DNA from: Leptospira_A soteropolitanensis | GTDB lineage: Bacteria > Spirochaetota > Leptospiria > Leptospirales > Leptospiraceae | Assembly (NCBI RefSeq): GCF_026151335.1 | Contig: NZ_JAMQPP010000005.1 | Direction: 5' to 3' (one strand) | DNA length: 64,000 bases | Shown here: in pieces, positions 1 through 9,920 of the stretch | How positions within the stretch are numbered: position 1 is the first letter of the stretch | Layout: every line of letters starts with the position of its first letter | Translations under genes and position numbers: made by a program | Notes under the pieces: generated by a model | Told to the model about the DNA's origin: nothing | Databases searched by the model: none | What the model saw: only the letters and a program-made list of their open reading frames with translations

Positions 1-1
1 A

Positions 2-889
2 AATGTGTCAGACATTGTAAAAAATGCTGATTTCCAAGTATTCAGTGCGGCTGTTTCAAGTGGTGGAGTGGTGAAGGCAATTTGTGTACCTGGAGGTTCT
101 GTGATTTCTAGAAAAGAAATTGAAGACTTAACTTCTTGGTTGTCACGGGACTTCCGTGCAAAAGGCCTTGCCTATATGAAACATGGGGCAAATGGACTCG
201 AGTCTACTATCACCAAACGTTTCACACCCGAAGCACTCGCGGCAATTGCGAAAGCTGTTGGATCCAAAGAAGGAGATATGGTTTTCTTTGGAGCCGATTC
301 TTCTAAGATTGTGAATGCTTCCCTTGGTGCTTTACGATTGAAATTATCTGAAAAATATGATCCACCTAAGGTTCCTTATAGTTTCCATTGGGTCGTGGAC
401 TTTCCTATGTTTGAATTGGATGAAACCACAAAAACTTGGACCTTCCTCCACCATCCTTTCACTTCCCCAAAAGAAGAAGACTTCCAAAAACTAAGGGATT
501 GGAAAGCAGGGAAAGAAGTTGACCTTTCTTCGATAGGAGCTAAAGCTTATGATCTAGTTCTGAATGGCACAGAAATTGGTGGTGGTTCCATCCGGATCCA
601 CAACCCAGAAATCCAAAGTCTAGTTTTGGAAGCCATTGGTATTGGAGAAGAAGATGCAAAATCCAAATTCGGATTTTTACTCGATGCGCTTTCTTTTGGA
701 GCGCCACCTCATGGGGGGATTGCATTTGGAGTGGATCGTATCATGATGTTACTCACGGGAGGAACTTCCATTCGTGATGTGATTGCCTTCCCAAAAACTC
801 AAAAAGGAACTTGTATGATGAGCGAAGCTCCAGGTCCCGTTGAGGCGAAACAATTAGAAGAATTAAAACTCAGGGTAGTCACTATCTAA
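2..889 (+). CDS. aspS: Aspartyl-tRNA synthetase, 3' part (5' end outside window)
   Basis: Charges tRNA(Asp) with aspartate in the cytoplasm. The reading frame is open through the left edge, so only about the last 295 residues of a roughly 600-residue bacterial-type enzyme are present. They cover the GAD insertion domain found in bacterial AspRS (first ~130 residues here), then the end of the class II catalytic core with 'HHPFTSP' and motif 3 'GGIAFGVDRIMMLL', where the arginine contacts ATP. The tail 'LRVV' is typical of the family. The stop is 1 nt before the phoH start, so it is probably the upstream member of the operon running to 9840. The GTG at 5 is internal, not a start. Confidence 0.95.
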   Translation, partial: NVSDIVKNADFQVFSAAVSSGGVVKAICVPGGSVISRKEIEDLTSWLSRDFRAKGLAYMKHGANGLESTITKRFTPEALAAIAKAVGSKEGDMVFFGADSSKIVNASLGALRLKLSEKYDPPKVPYSFHWVVDFPMFELDETTKTWTFLHHPFTSPKEEDFQKLRDWKAGKEVDLSSIGAKAYDLVLNGTEIGGGSIRIHNPEIQSLVLEAIGIGEEDAKSKFGFLLDALSFGAPPHGGIAFGVDRIMMLLTGGTSIRDVIAFPKTQKGTCMMSEAPGPVEAKQLEELKLRVVTI

Positions 890-890
890 T

Positions 891-1898
891 ATGGATGAAA
901 GTTTTACATTTCAGGAAGAATCCCTCTACCAAACTGTATGTGGGATTGGAGACAGCAAACTACCGTTATGGGAAAGTCGCCTCAATGTAAAACTCATCCC
1001 TCGTGGAAAATCTCTCATCATCCAGGGAAGTGAAGACCAAGTTCAGGTAGCCTTGGATACTTTTCATAAGGTGGAAGAAAATTTTAAAAGAAGACCCGAT
1101 AAAGCCGAATACTCATTTTTTGATATCGATTATTTGGTGAATAAAGTAAAAGATTCTAGTGGCGGTTGGCCGACTCCAGGTTCTTCTGATTTTCAAAAGG
1201 ATGGAGAAACTTGGACTCCAAAAGATAAGATCTTTGTTACGTTTAAAGGAAAACCTATCTTTCCTCGGACTAAAAACCAGGAAAGTTTTGTGGATAGCCT
1301 TCATAAAAACTATATCACCATTGCTATGGGTCCTGCCGGGACCGGTAAAACTTTTTTGTCCATTGCCACAGCTTGCCGTATGATGCAAACAGGGGAAGTG
1401 GACAGACTCATCCTTACGAGGCCTGCTGTGGAAGCGGGAGAAAATTTAGGTTATCTTCCGGGAGACCTGACACAAAAAGTAAATCCCTACCTACGTCCCA
1501 TCTATGACGCGTTACACGAATGTATTGGGTTTGAAAAAACTAGTGAATACTTACAAGTGGGAAAAATTGAAATTGCTCCCATTGCTTTTATGAGAGGCCG
1601 GACTTTATCTCATTCCTTTATTATTTTGGATGAAGCACAAAACTGTACTTTGCCGCAATTAAAAATGTTTCTCACTCGTTTTGGAAAAAATTCCAAAATG
1701 GCAATCTCTGGTGACGCCACCCAAATTGATTTAGCCCACGGACGTTCTGGTCTCGAAAAAACTGTTTATACCTTAAGAAATCTAAATGGAATTGAAACAA
1801 TTTTCTTTGGTAGGGAAGATATCACTCGTCATCCGATCGTCGAATCTATTGTAAGGCGATTCGAGGAAAACGAAAGCCTCTTTTCGAAAAAAACATGA
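891..1898 (+). CDS. phoH: PhoH-like ATPase
   Basis: A 335-residue cytoplasmic P-loop NTPase of the PhoH/PhoL family, which is linked to RNA metabolism and is often encoded next to ybeY. The N-terminal ~110 residues are the usual small extension. The ATPase core has Walker A 'GPAGTGKT' near residue 147 and Walker B 'IILDEAQN' near residue 245, followed by the sensor-like 'ISGDATQID'. The start lies 1 nt after the aspS stop. The stop overlaps the next gene by 4 nt (ATGA), implying translational coupling. The order phoH, HD phosphodiesterase, ybeY is conserved in many bacteria. Confidence 0.94.
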   Translation: MDESFTFQEESLYQTVCGIGDSKLPLWESRLNVKLIPRGKSLIIQGSEDQVQVALDTFHKVEENFKRRPDKAEYSFFDIDYLVNKVKDSSGGWPTPGSSDFQKDGETWTPKDKIFVTFKGKPIFPRTKNQESFVDSLHKNYITIAMGPAGTGKTFLSIATACRMMQTGEVDRLILTRPAVEAGENLGYLPGDLTQKVNPYLRPIYDALHECIGFEKTSEYLQVGKIEIAPIAFMRGRTLSHSFIILDEAQNCTLPQLKMFLTRFGKNSKMAISGDATQIDLAHGRSGLEKTVYTLRNLNGIETIFFGREDITRHPIVESIVRRFEENESLFSKKT

Positions 1899-4261
1899 AA
1901 GCTATTTTAGATTCCTCTATGACCAGGCTTACAGATTTTCTTACGAGAGTAAGGCCTGTTTCTGTGGTTCGAAACATCCAAATTATTTTAGTTTCGCTTA
2001 CGCTTCTGTTTGTGACTTATGTGCTTTCGATTCCCTTTTTTGGGCAATCAAGAGTGAATACAGACCCAGATGGTTTGTTTTCAGAAGGAAAAATTGCCCC
2101 AGAAACCATTCAATCTGTAAAAGAATTTTCTTATGAAGATACAGAAAAAACAAACGGGGAAAAACAAAAAGCGCAGGCAAACGTTCCGTTTGCGTTTGAT
2201 AAGGATTTTGGAATCTTAGTTGCTGGAATTGATACTAGTCTTTCAGAAGATGTGGAACTACTTCGTAACATTTTAGCTGAGGGGAAAGTCACACCTAACG
2301 TAGTAAAAGATAGGATACCGAGGTGGAGAAATAGAACCAATGAAGAAATCCAAGCCATTTTGGATTATCCAAGAAAGGAAAAATTAAAGAACTTTATCCA
2401 ACAATATACGAATTTGATTTTTTCGAAGTATTGTATCGTTAAAGAAGACCTTCCTTTTTCAAAGGAATTGGACAAATCCGGGGCGAAAATTCGTAACATT
2501 GGAACACAAGACCAAACTTCCATTATCGATGGGAATTTAGTAATACCAAGATCTCAGATTTATAAAGATGGTCCAGTTGCATCCGTATTATCAAAATTAG
2601 CTGCTGAAAAGTTACCAAACGTTTCTGATTCTTTACTTAAGGCTGTATCTAGAATTGGACTTTATTATATTTATTCTTATCCTGCTTGTAATTATAACCC
2701 AGAGGAAACAGAAAACGCGCGGATGCGAGCGACAAATTCGGTTCCGATTCAGAAGAGTCGAATCCAGGCAAATGAAGTCATTGTTCGCGCTGGTGATGTG
2801 ATCACTCCAGAAGTAAAACTAAAATTAGAAATGATGAATCGTTATGCCACTCGTGCAAACTTGGCATCAATTGTTTCAATTTTTCTTACTCAATGTGTAT
2901 TAATTGTCATTGTTGGTTTTTACCTCATTCGTTATCGCCCAAATCGTTTGAATGATCTTTCGAGTAACCTCATCATCTTTTTTACACTTTGGATTGTGAT
3001 TGCCTCCATATATCTGCTTTCAAAAGTTTTTTATGCAACTGATAGTGATTTATCTGGTGTGTACTATTTTGGAATGTTTGTTCCTGTGGGGATGCTTTGT
3101 TTACTTCTTGGTTTTGTTTATGATGAACAACTTTCGATTGCGATTGGATTCTTTTTAGCATTTGCCGTATTTTTTGCCTCTAGATACAATCCAACATCGT
3201 TTATGTTGGCATTTACTGTCGCTGTTATGAGTTCCATTTACGGAAGGCGACTTCTTAAACGTATCGATTTTTTAAAGGCAGGATTTTTACTAACATTTGT
3301 TCAAATCCTCATCACCACTGCCGGGTATTTGTTTGATGGAAGAGAATTCTATGTTTCTACTGGATCTGGTTTTTTTCGGGATTTAACCAATTCGAATCTT
3401 TTTCGCATCACAGTTATGTGTTTTGTTAATGGTTTTGCCAGTGCGACAGCTGTCCAATTTTTGCTTCCGATGTATGAGTATATATTTAATATCCCAACAC
3501 GTTTTAAGCTGATTGAACTTGCTGATACGGGTCATCCTTTGCTGCAACAGTTGTTAACGAAAGCACCTTCGACGTATACGCATACCTTTATGGTGGCTGC
3601 TTTGTCTGAGAGAGCTGCTCAAAATTTGAATTTAGATAGGCTTCTTGTGCGTGTGGGAGTGTACTTTCATGATATCGGTAAGATTCCTAATGCTGGATTT
3701 TTTGTCGAAAACCAACATTTGATTCCGAAACCGGAACATATCGATAAAAATAATCCTGCACTGGCGGCAAAAACAGTCATTGATCATGTGTTAGACGGGA
3801 TTGAAATGGCCAAAAAGGCAAGATTGCCGAGAGAGATCATTAGTTTTATCCCCGAACACCACGGAACTTCCACGATGGCCTTCTTTTATCATAAAGCATT
3901 ACAGGAAATTTCACCTTCGGCCAGAAAAAATATCAATAAGAAAGATTTTCAATATCCTGGTCCAAAACCACAAAGTAAAGAAACAGGAATCGTAATGATT
4001 GCTGATTCTTTAGAGGCAGCCTCTCGTTCTCTAGAGGAAGTGTCCCCGGAAAGTCTGGATGAACTCATTAGAAAAATTATTAACTCAAAATTGGCTGAAA
4101 ACCAATTAGATGAAAGTGGACTTACCATCGGGGATTTAGAGATTATCAAATCTAGTTTTAAAGAAGTGTTACTCTCAAGTCTACACCAAAGACCTAAGTA
4201 TCCAAAACCAGAAGATACAAAGGCTTTAGAAACTGCTGGAACCAAGAAAAATAAAAAATGA
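1895..4261 (+). CDS. pgpH: 7TM-HD family phosphohydrolase, probable c-di-AMP phosphodiesterase (PgpH/YqfF type)
   Basis: A 788-residue membrane protein with the PgpH architecture. There is one N-terminal transmembrane helix (about residues 25-47), a long extracytoplasmic 7TMR-HDED-type region to about 315, seven closely spaced helices (about 320-560), and a cytoplasmic HD domain. The HD signature 'HDIGK' is near residue 592, with further metal-ligand candidates in 'PEHHG'. In characterised relatives this domain hydrolyses cyclic di-AMP; that activity is assigned from the family, not shown here. It overlaps phoH and ybeY by 4 nt on each side, so the three are probably co-translated. Confidence 0.92.
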   Translation: MKAILDSSMTRLTDFLTRVRPVSVVRNIQIILVSLTLLFVTYVLSIPFFGQSRVNTDPDGLFSEGKIAPETIQSVKEFSYEDTEKTNGEKQKAQANVPFAFDKDFGILVAGIDTSLSEDVELLRNILAEGKVTPNVVKDRIPRWRNRTNEEIQAILDYPRKEKLKNFIQQYTNLIFSKYCIVKEDLPFSKELDKSGAKIRNIGTQDQTSIIDGNLVIPRSQIYKDGPVASVLSKLAAEKLPNVSDSLLKAVSRIGLYYIYSYPACNYNPEETENARMRATNSVPIQKSRIQANEVIVRAGDVITPEVKLKLEMMNRYATRANLASIVSIFLTQCVLIVIVGFYLIRYRPNRLNDLSSNLIIFFTLWIVIASIYLLSKVFYATDSDLSGVYYFGMFVPVGMLCLLLGFVYDEQLSIAIGFFLAFAVFFASRYNPTSFMLAFTVAVMSSIYGRRLLKRIDFLKAGFLLTFVQILITTAGYLFDGREFYVSTGSGFFRDLTNSNLFRITVMCFVNGFASATAVQFLLPMYEYIFNIPTRFKLIELADTGHPLLQQLLTKAPSTYTHTFMVAALSERAAQNLNLDRLLVRVGVYFHDIGKIPNAGFFVENQHLIPKPEHIDKNNPALAAKTVIDHVLDGIEMAKKARLPREIISFIPEHHGTSTMAFFYHKALQEISPSARKNINKKDFQYPGPKPQSKETGIVMIADSLEAASRSLEEVSPESLDELIRKIINSKLAENQLDESGLTIGDLEIIKSSFKEVLLSSLHQRPKYPKPEDTKALETAGTKKNKK

Positions 4262-4725
4262 ATCCTTCTCTTAGTGTGCTAACTCACCTGAATGATCAGT
4301 TAGGTGGGAAGTCAGAAGTTAACCCTGATTTAGTGATTAAAAATGCTGAAATTATTTTAAAATATTTGAGTCCTAGTTTTTTGCAATCTCTCGAACTCTC
4401 GATCCTTCTTGTAGATGATAGATTGATGAAAGAGATTAATTTAGAGAGAAGAGGGCTAAATAAAACAACAGATGTTCTTTCTTTTCCTCTTTATTCAGAA
4501 TTTCCACCCATTCCCATTCAGATATTAGGTGAAGTGGTGATTTCTATGGATACATGCCAAAAACAAGCAAAAGAAATTGGCCATTCACTTATAGACGAAT
4601 TCTATCGTCTTTTGGTTCATGGAATTTTGCATTTGTTTGGTTATGATCATGAAACGAACGAAGAAGATGCAATTTGTATGCGGAAAAAAGAAGATGAATG
4701 TTTGGAATTGGTTTTCGAAAGATAA
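4258..4725 (+). CDS. ybeY: Endoribonuclease YbeY (16S rRNA 3'-end maturation)
   Basis: A 155-residue metal-dependent RNase of the UPF0054/YbeY family, acting in 16S rRNA maturation and ribosome quality control. The diagnostic zinc motif H-x3-H-x5-H is intact as 'HGILHLFGYDH' near residue 121. The upstream 'TDVLSFPL' strand is also typical. The length is normal for the family. Its ATG overlaps the stop of the HD phosphodiesterase (ATGA), and recO begins directly after its stop codon. Confidence 0.95.
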   Translation: MNPSLSVLTHLNDQLGGKSEVNPDLVIKNAEIILKYLSPSFLQSLELSILLVDDRLMKEINLERRGLNKTTDVLSFPLYSEFPPIPIQILGEVVISMDTCQKQAKEIGHSLIDEFYRLLVHGILHLFGYDHETNEEDAICMRKKEDECLELVFER

Positions 4726-5475
4726 ATGGCCATTCGTAAAGAAAGAGGAATTGTCATACAAAGTCGGGATATTGGAGATAGTGATCGAGTCATAAGTTTA
4801 GCGGGAGAGTCACAAGTTAGGATGAACTTTCTAAGTAAAGGGATTCGTAAGTCTAAAAGACGTGCCATCATTACCACAGAAATTGGATCACTTGTGGAAC
4901 TTGATTATTATGACCAAGCAGAGAAAGATTGGAAATCCATAAAGGAAGTTCATCTTGTAAAACGATATGATGAATTAAAGTCAGATTATCTTGGGACTTT
5001 GTTTGTTTTATATATAACCGAACTAACATCTATGATTTATCCAGAAGGAGAAATGCATCCCTTTTTGTTCCAACTTCTTTCTGGTAGTTTGGAAACCTCT
5101 AATGAAAAAGGATTCCAAAAACAAATTCTTCCATTTTTTAAACTAAGATCCCTATCTCATATGGGCCATTTCCCAACCGAATTTTATTGCCATACATGTG
5201 GCGAAGAGGTTCTTTCCAAACCTGCTGCCTATTTTGCGGTTGTAGAGCGTGAATTTTTATGTTCTGACTGCCATCCAATTCCCAAAGATCATTTGCCTGT
5301 TTTGAAACTATTTCATACTATGTTATCAAAGAAATTTTCGAACGTATTGACTATCTTTCCCAGGGAAACAGAGTATCGAGATGGCGATTTGATACTAAAC
5401 CAATTTCTTAGGTCTCTTTTTGGAAAAGAATTAAAATCATACTTCGAATTTTATAAGTCGATAGGGTATTTATGA
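4726..5475 (+). CDS. recO: DNA repair protein RecO
   Basis: A 249-residue recombination mediator that, with RecR, loads RecA onto SSB-coated DNA in the RecF pathway. The N-terminal OB-fold begins 'RKERGIVIQSRDIGDSDRV'. A four-cysteine zinc site is visible in the C-terminal half: 'CHTCG' near residue 159 and 'CSDC' near residue 183. It starts immediately after ybeY and overlaps the next small gene by 4 nt (ATGA). Length and position are as expected; nothing unusual was seen. Confidence 0.93.
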   Translation: MAIRKERGIVIQSRDIGDSDRVISLAGESQVRMNFLSKGIRKSKRRAIITTEIGSLVELDYYDQAEKDWKSIKEVHLVKRYDELKSDYLGTLFVLYITELTSMIYPEGEMHPFLFQLLSGSLETSNEKGFQKQILPFFKLRSLSHMGHFPTEFYCHTCGEEVLSKPAAYFAVVEREFLCSDCHPIPKDHLPVLKLFHTMLSKKFSNVLTIFPRETEYRDGDLILNQFLRSLFGKELKSYFEFYKSIGYL

Positions 5476-5726
5476 ATTTGATTACAAAGACAGTTTTACT
5501 TTGTATGACTCTTTCTGTTTTTTTTGCTCTGTTCCAACTCCTATTAAAAGGAGAGAACTTTCGTAAAGACAGGAAAAATGTTTTGGTTAAAGAACAACCA
5601 GGTACCTTCCAGGCGACTCTGCGGGAAGAAAAAGAGAGTATTCCTCACTTTGTGTCAAGGTTCAAAGAGAAGAGTTTTGAACTTTGGCAGAACTCAGACA
5701 AATTAAATATGGAAATTAAATTTTAG
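5472..5726 (+). CDS. Small single-helix membrane protein, unknown function
   Basis: An 84-residue protein I do not recognise. One hydrophobic segment (about residues 7-25) is followed by a basic, polar tail. No lipobox cysteine follows the helix, so it is probably anchored in the inner membrane with its tail on one side. It overlaps recO by 4 nt and ends 2 nt before argS, so it sits inside a translationally coupled operon, which supports it being a real gene. Confidence 0.65.
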   Translation: MNLITKTVLLCMTLSVFFALFQLLLKGENFRKDRKNVLVKEQPGTFQATLREEKESIPHFVSRFKEKSFELWQNSDKLNMEIKF

Positions 5727-5728
5727 AA

Positions 5729-7507
5729 ATGAATGTTAATCAATTATTGAAGCAACTGGTGCTTTCCGAATTAGAGAAAGCAGTCGATACCTATTTACAA
5801 AAAAATAATCTAACTTCCGTTAGAGAGAATTTAAAAATTCGTATTGAGTATTCTCGAGATGAAAAGTTTGGAGATTATTCATCTCCGTTTGCCCTAGAAA
5901 ACAAAAATCTTCTAAGTAAAAACCCAAAAGAAATAGCAGAAGCAGTTTTGAGAGAGATCAAAAATGATTCATTTTTTGAGTTAGTTAGTTTTTCGCCACC
6001 TGGCTTTATCAATTTCAGAATTCAAACTCGGTTTTTAAACGAATATGTAAAATCTGTAATGTTTCCAAATGTGATTTTTGCTGAAACCATCAAAAAAGAA
6101 AAGATACTTCTCGAATTTGTTTCTGCCAATCCGACAGGTCCAATGAATATTGTATCTGCAAGATCAGCTGCGTATGGCGATGCATTAGCTAATTTGCTAA
6201 TAAGTCTCGGCCATACGGTGAAACGAGAATTTTACGTAAACGATTATGGCAATCAAGTTTATTTATTGGGTGTTGCTGTTCTTTTACGAATTTTTGAATT
6301 AAGAGGTGAAACGATACGTTTCCAAGAAGAAGAATCTGATGAATCTGTAATTGATTTAATTAAAAAAAGGACTCTTCCAAAAGAAAGTTATCGTGGCGAT
6401 TATATAAAAGACATAGCCATTCATTGTTTAGACGACGAAAATAGAACCAAATATGTGTTAGATTCTATCACCGAAGAAAAGTGGGATGCGGTTATCGATT
6501 TTCTTTCTCGTTATGCAGTTGATTACAATTTGAGCCGACAAAAAGAAGATTTGGCATTATTTGGAGTTAACTTTGATTTGTTTTTTAGTGAACGTAGCCT
6601 CCACGAAGCCGGGGATGTTGAAAAAGTTCCTACCATCTTAAAACAAGAAGACGTTACAACAATCGATGGAAAACTCCATTTCCTATCCACACTCTACGGA
6701 GATGATAAAGATCGTGTGATCCGAAGAGAAGACGGAAGGCCAACCTATTTGATGGCTGACATTGCATATCATTATAACAAATTTAGTCGAGGATTTGATA
6801 CGTTAATCGACATTTGGGGCCCTGACCATTATGGTTATATAGCTCGATTGAAAGGAGCGGTGAAATCCTTTGGAAAAGCTGATGATAGTTTTCGAGTACT
6901 CATTGCCCAACAGGTAAATTTGATCGAAAACAAAGAAAAGGTAAAAATGAGCAAACGATTGGGAATTTTTCAAACGATGCGTGATCTTTTGTCTTATTTG
7001 GGAAAACAGGGTAGAGATGTAGGACGTTATTTCTTTTTAATGAGAAGTTCCGATGCACCACTTGATTTTGATTTGGATTTAGCTAAAGACGAATCAGATA
7101 AAAACCCGGTGTTTTATATTCAATACGCTCATGCGAGAATCTGTTCCATTTTTCGCGAATTGCAAGTGCCAATGGATCTGAATATACTGCAGGCTGGAAT
7201 TTCTGATGAATTTTTAAAACAAGAGGAACGAACTCGTCTTCTTTTCTGGGTTGCAAGACTCCAAGAAGAAGTATATGACACCGCAACAAGTTTTGAACCT
7301 CATAGGCTTACTAATTATTTGCAATCTTTGAGTAAGTCATTTACAAAGTTTTATTCACAAAAAGACAACCGCATCAAAGATAAAACGGGAAAGGAAAGAG
7401 ATACCCTTCTCACACTTATACTTTATACGAAGTTTGCTTTAGAAAGTGGATTAAAACTTCTTGGCATTTCTGCACCTGAGAAGATGTCAAAAGAAACCAC
7501 TGAATAG
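5729..7507 (+). CDS. argS: Arginyl-tRNA synthetase
   Basis: A 592-residue class I synthetase charging tRNA(Arg). The N-terminal ~100 residues form the Add-1 domain. The catalytic Rossmann domain carries 'SANPTGP' near residue 133, and the signature 'KMSKR' is intact near residue 409. The C-terminal DALR anticodon-binding domain contains 'YIQYAHARI'. The HIGH signature that should follow 'PTGP' reads M-N-I-V-S, so both HIGH histidines are absent; the DNA reading is unambiguous. Everything else is normal, so I take it as functional, possibly a lineage variant. It starts 2 nt after the previous stop. Confidence 0.93.
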   Translation: MNVNQLLKQLVLSELEKAVDTYLQKNNLTSVRENLKIRIEYSRDEKFGDYSSPFALENKNLLSKNPKEIAEAVLREIKNDSFFELVSFSPPGFINFRIQTRFLNEYVKSVMFPNVIFAETIKKEKILLEFVSANPTGPMNIVSARSAAYGDALANLLISLGHTVKREFYVNDYGNQVYLLGVAVLLRIFELRGETIRFQEEESDESVIDLIKKRTLPKESYRGDYIKDIAIHCLDDENRTKYVLDSITEEKWDAVIDFLSRYAVDYNLSRQKEDLALFGVNFDLFFSERSLHEAGDVEKVPTILKQEDVTTIDGKLHFLSTLYGDDKDRVIRREDGRPTYLMADIAYHYNKFSRGFDTLIDIWGPDHYGYIARLKGAVKSFGKADDSFRVLIAQQVNLIENKEKVKMSKRLGIFQTMRDLLSYLGKQGRDVGRYFFLMRSSDAPLDFDLDLAKDESDKNPVFYIQYAHARICSIFRELQVPMDLNILQAGISDEFLKQEERTRLLFWVARLQEEVYDTATSFEPHRLTNYLQSLSKSFTKFYSQKDNRIKDKTGKERDTLLTLILYTKFALESGLKLLGISAPEKMSKETTE

Positions 7508-7514
7508 TAAAACG

Positions 7515-8771
7515 ATGGAAGCACCATACATAGTCATTATCGCAACTGGTTCTGAGATTACTGCAGGCCGTAGTTTAGATACGAACTCGGGTTGGATGGC
7601 AAATCAATTGTTTGAATTAGGGTGGAAGGTAAAAAAGTTTATCGCACTACCTGACGATCCGGAACTCATTTTATCGGAACTCCAAACGTTAAAAAAACTT
7701 GCAGAATCTCGTCCGGTACTTGCGCTCATGACCGGGGGACTTGGACCTACAGAGGATGATTATACACTTGAGACAGTGTTAAAACTCAATGGAAAAAAAT
7801 CATTTTCAGTGGAAAAGGCTAAAATTCGTTTAACGCGTGTATATGAGTCTAGAGGAAAACAATATAGCGATATTTTGCCGACAGTACTTCGCCAAACATT
7901 TGTCCCGGAAGATTGTAAAATTTTAGACAATAACGTTGGAATTGCAGTTGGCTTTGTAGAACCCATAGGTGTAGATTCTTACTTAGTATGTATGCCGGGT
8001 GTTCCGTCGGAAATGAAGGAAATGTTCACAAGGAGACTCACTCCTGAGTTAAAAAGAATCTATCCTCGAGAGAACTTAGTCCAAAAAACAAAATGGTTAT
8101 GGAACATCGGTGAATCCCTCTATCAAAAAGATTTTATTGAAAAATATCGAGAAGACCTCTTTTCAGATGTGGAATGGGGTGTCACAGCAAATCGAGGTTA
8201 TATTAAATGTATTTTTCAATCAACCGAACCTAAGAGCCTTGAAAAAATAATCTTTGCGTTGGAAAGTCAATATCCAAAAATTATTTCCGACGATGTCTTC
8301 TCTTATGTTCATGAAGAATTGATTTTAAGGAAACATACTATTGCCGTTGGAGAAAGTTGCACAGGCGGTCTTCTTGGAAAAAAATTAACAGATTCTCCTG
8401 GTTCCAGCGCCTATTTTTTAGGTGGATTTTTAACTTATTCGAATGCTCTCAAAGTGTCGTTGTTAGGTGTTCCGGCGAATGTTATAGATGAATTTGGAGC
8501 TGTCAGTAGAGAAACGGCCGAAGTTATGGCAAAAGGAATTTTTGAAAAAACGGAAGCCGATTATTGTATCTCCATTACTGGGATTGCAGGTCCAGAAGGT
8601 GGAACAGATATAAAACCAGTAGGAACTGTATGGATTGGTATAAAAACACCTGATGGTATGATTCAAACTCATTCCTATATCTTTCCCGGTAATAGAGAAG
8701 GGATTCGAGAAAATGCAAGTAATACCGCCTTATTTTTATTATACCAGTCTCTAAAACAAAGGAACGTTTAG
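7515..8771 (+). CDS. cinA: CinA-family protein, nicotinamide-nucleotide amidase
   Basis: A 418-residue two-domain protein of pyridine nucleotide salvage. The N-terminal molybdopterin-binding-like (MoCF/COG1058) domain contains 'TGSEITAGRSLDTN' and 'MTGGLGPTEDD'. The C-terminal PncC domain, from about residue 275, contains 'GESCTGGLL' and 'ITGIAGPEGG' and in the family deamidates NMN. I chose the ATG at 7515, 7 nt after argS ends, because the family N-terminus begins just before the 'ATGSEI' strand. The longer frame from 7461 would add 18 residues overlapping argS with no counterpart in the family. Confidence 0.92.
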   Translation: MEAPYIVIIATGSEITAGRSLDTNSGWMANQLFELGWKVKKFIALPDDPELILSELQTLKKLAESRPVLALMTGGLGPTEDDYTLETVLKLNGKKSFSVEKAKIRLTRVYESRGKQYSDILPTVLRQTFVPEDCKILDNNVGIAVGFVEPIGVDSYLVCMPGVPSEMKEMFTRRLTPELKRIYPRENLVQKTKWLWNIGESLYQKDFIEKYREDLFSDVEWGVTANRGYIKCIFQSTEPKSLEKIIFALESQYPKIISDDVFSYVHEELILRKHTIAVGESCTGGLLGKKLTDSPGSSAYFLGGFLTYSNALKVSLLGVPANVIDEFGAVSRETAEVMAKGIFEKTEADYCISITGIAGPEGGTDIKPVGTVWIGIKTPDGMIQTHSYIFPGNREGIRENASNTALFLLYQSLKQRNV

Positions 8772-8772
8772 T

Positions 8773-9840
8773 ATGTGGCAAACGATTATTTATTCCGTAG
8801 TCTTTTTTCTCTTATTCTATTTTGGTTGGGATGTGGACTTAAATTTAGTTCCGAACATTAGGGAGACTTGGGTTTGGAACAGCGAAGGCCGATTTGGAAC
8901 CTCTTCACCAAAAATAGGAGAAGATCCTTTGAAAACAATTAATGGTTACAAAGTTGGCGGTAGATATTATTCGTTTCGAACTGGAAAATTCTTAGATACT
9001 GATCCTAAATATTTAATTGATTTCCCGTTATTAACCAATGGGTATCTTCTTTATGAAAAAATTGGGGATGAAGTGAACTTTTTCTCTGATGCAGGAGAGT
9101 TATTTTGGAAAAAGCCTATCAATTCTTATCCAAGAAGCGGATATTACGCATCGCCTGTTCTATATTTATCAGGTGATAATAATACTGTTTTTCTTATGGA
9201 TGAAAGCGGAAACCGAGTTGGTAAGTCAGAGTTAAATGGGAGATTTTTAACCGACTATCAATTTGATTCTAAGAATAAAGGTGTGATCGTATTATTTTCC
9301 GGCGGAGAAATTTATCGTTTAGATGAAAAAGGAAATATCCTGTTTGAAAAAGAGCTTTCAAAAGATAAAAATGAATCTTTTTTTAAATCTGTCGCTTTAT
9401 CATCTAATGGCAAATTCACAGCAATTCATTATTCATTGTTAGATAAAGATTTTATTTTAGTATTAGATGAGTTAGGTAAAAGAGTGGAGCAGTTCTCACT
9501 TCCTAAGTTCTATCCACACAAACTCTATTTTGTCATAGGCAATGACGGATCGATCTTATTTAATCTACCGGATAGTTTATCTTTTTATCAGGATGGTGAA
9601 TTGATTTGGGAAAAAACAAAATCCAAACAAGGGGGAGTGTACCAAACCGTTTTTGTTTCAGATTCTATTTACGTAGCTTTGTTTGAATCAGAAATCCAGT
9701 TTTACAATACGAATGGCGGTTTGATTCGAACCAAACGCATTCCTCCATCAGAGTTGCCGGTGCGTTTTTTCCCTGGAAAAGCAGATTCCGTTTTTTATTT
9801 GCAATCCAAATCAGATTTAATGCAATTTCAGATTTTCTAA
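8773..9840 (+). CDS. Membrane-anchored beta-propeller-like protein, unknown function
   Basis: A 355-residue protein I do not recognise by name. A hydrophobic N-terminus (about residues 4-20) is a signal anchor or uncleaved signal with no lipobox cysteine. The remainder consists of repeated short strands with recurring 'D-x-x-G' turns, such as 'DESGNRVG', 'DEKGNILFEKEL' and 'DELGKRVEQF', spaced roughly as in PQQ/WD-type propeller blades. It starts 1 nt after cinA and is the last gene of the + operon; a convergent gene begins 80 nt beyond. It is probably periplasmic and no enzymatic motif was seen. Confidence 0.7.
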   Translation: MWQTIIYSVVFFLLFYFGWDVDLNLVPNIRETWVWNSEGRFGTSSPKIGEDPLKTINGYKVGGRYYSFRTGKFLDTDPKYLIDFPLLTNGYLLYEKIGDEVNFFSDAGELFWKKPINSYPRSGYYASPVLYLSGDNNTVFLMDESGNRVGKSELNGRFLTDYQFDSKNKGVIVLFSGGEIYRLDEKGNILFEKELSKDKNESFFKSVALSSNGKFTAIHYSLLDKDFILVLDELGKRVEQFSLPKFYPHKLYFVIGNDGSILFNLPDSLSFYQDGELIWEKTKSKQGGVYQTVFVSDSIYVALFESEIQFYNTNGGLIRTKRIPPSELPVRFFPGKADSVFYLQSKSDLMQFQIF

Positions 9841-9920
9841 ACCATTGTTTAGGCGGTTGTAAGTTCAATTCGTATACCAAAAAATTGTTTTTAATAAACA
9901 TACTTAGTTTTATTTAAAGA

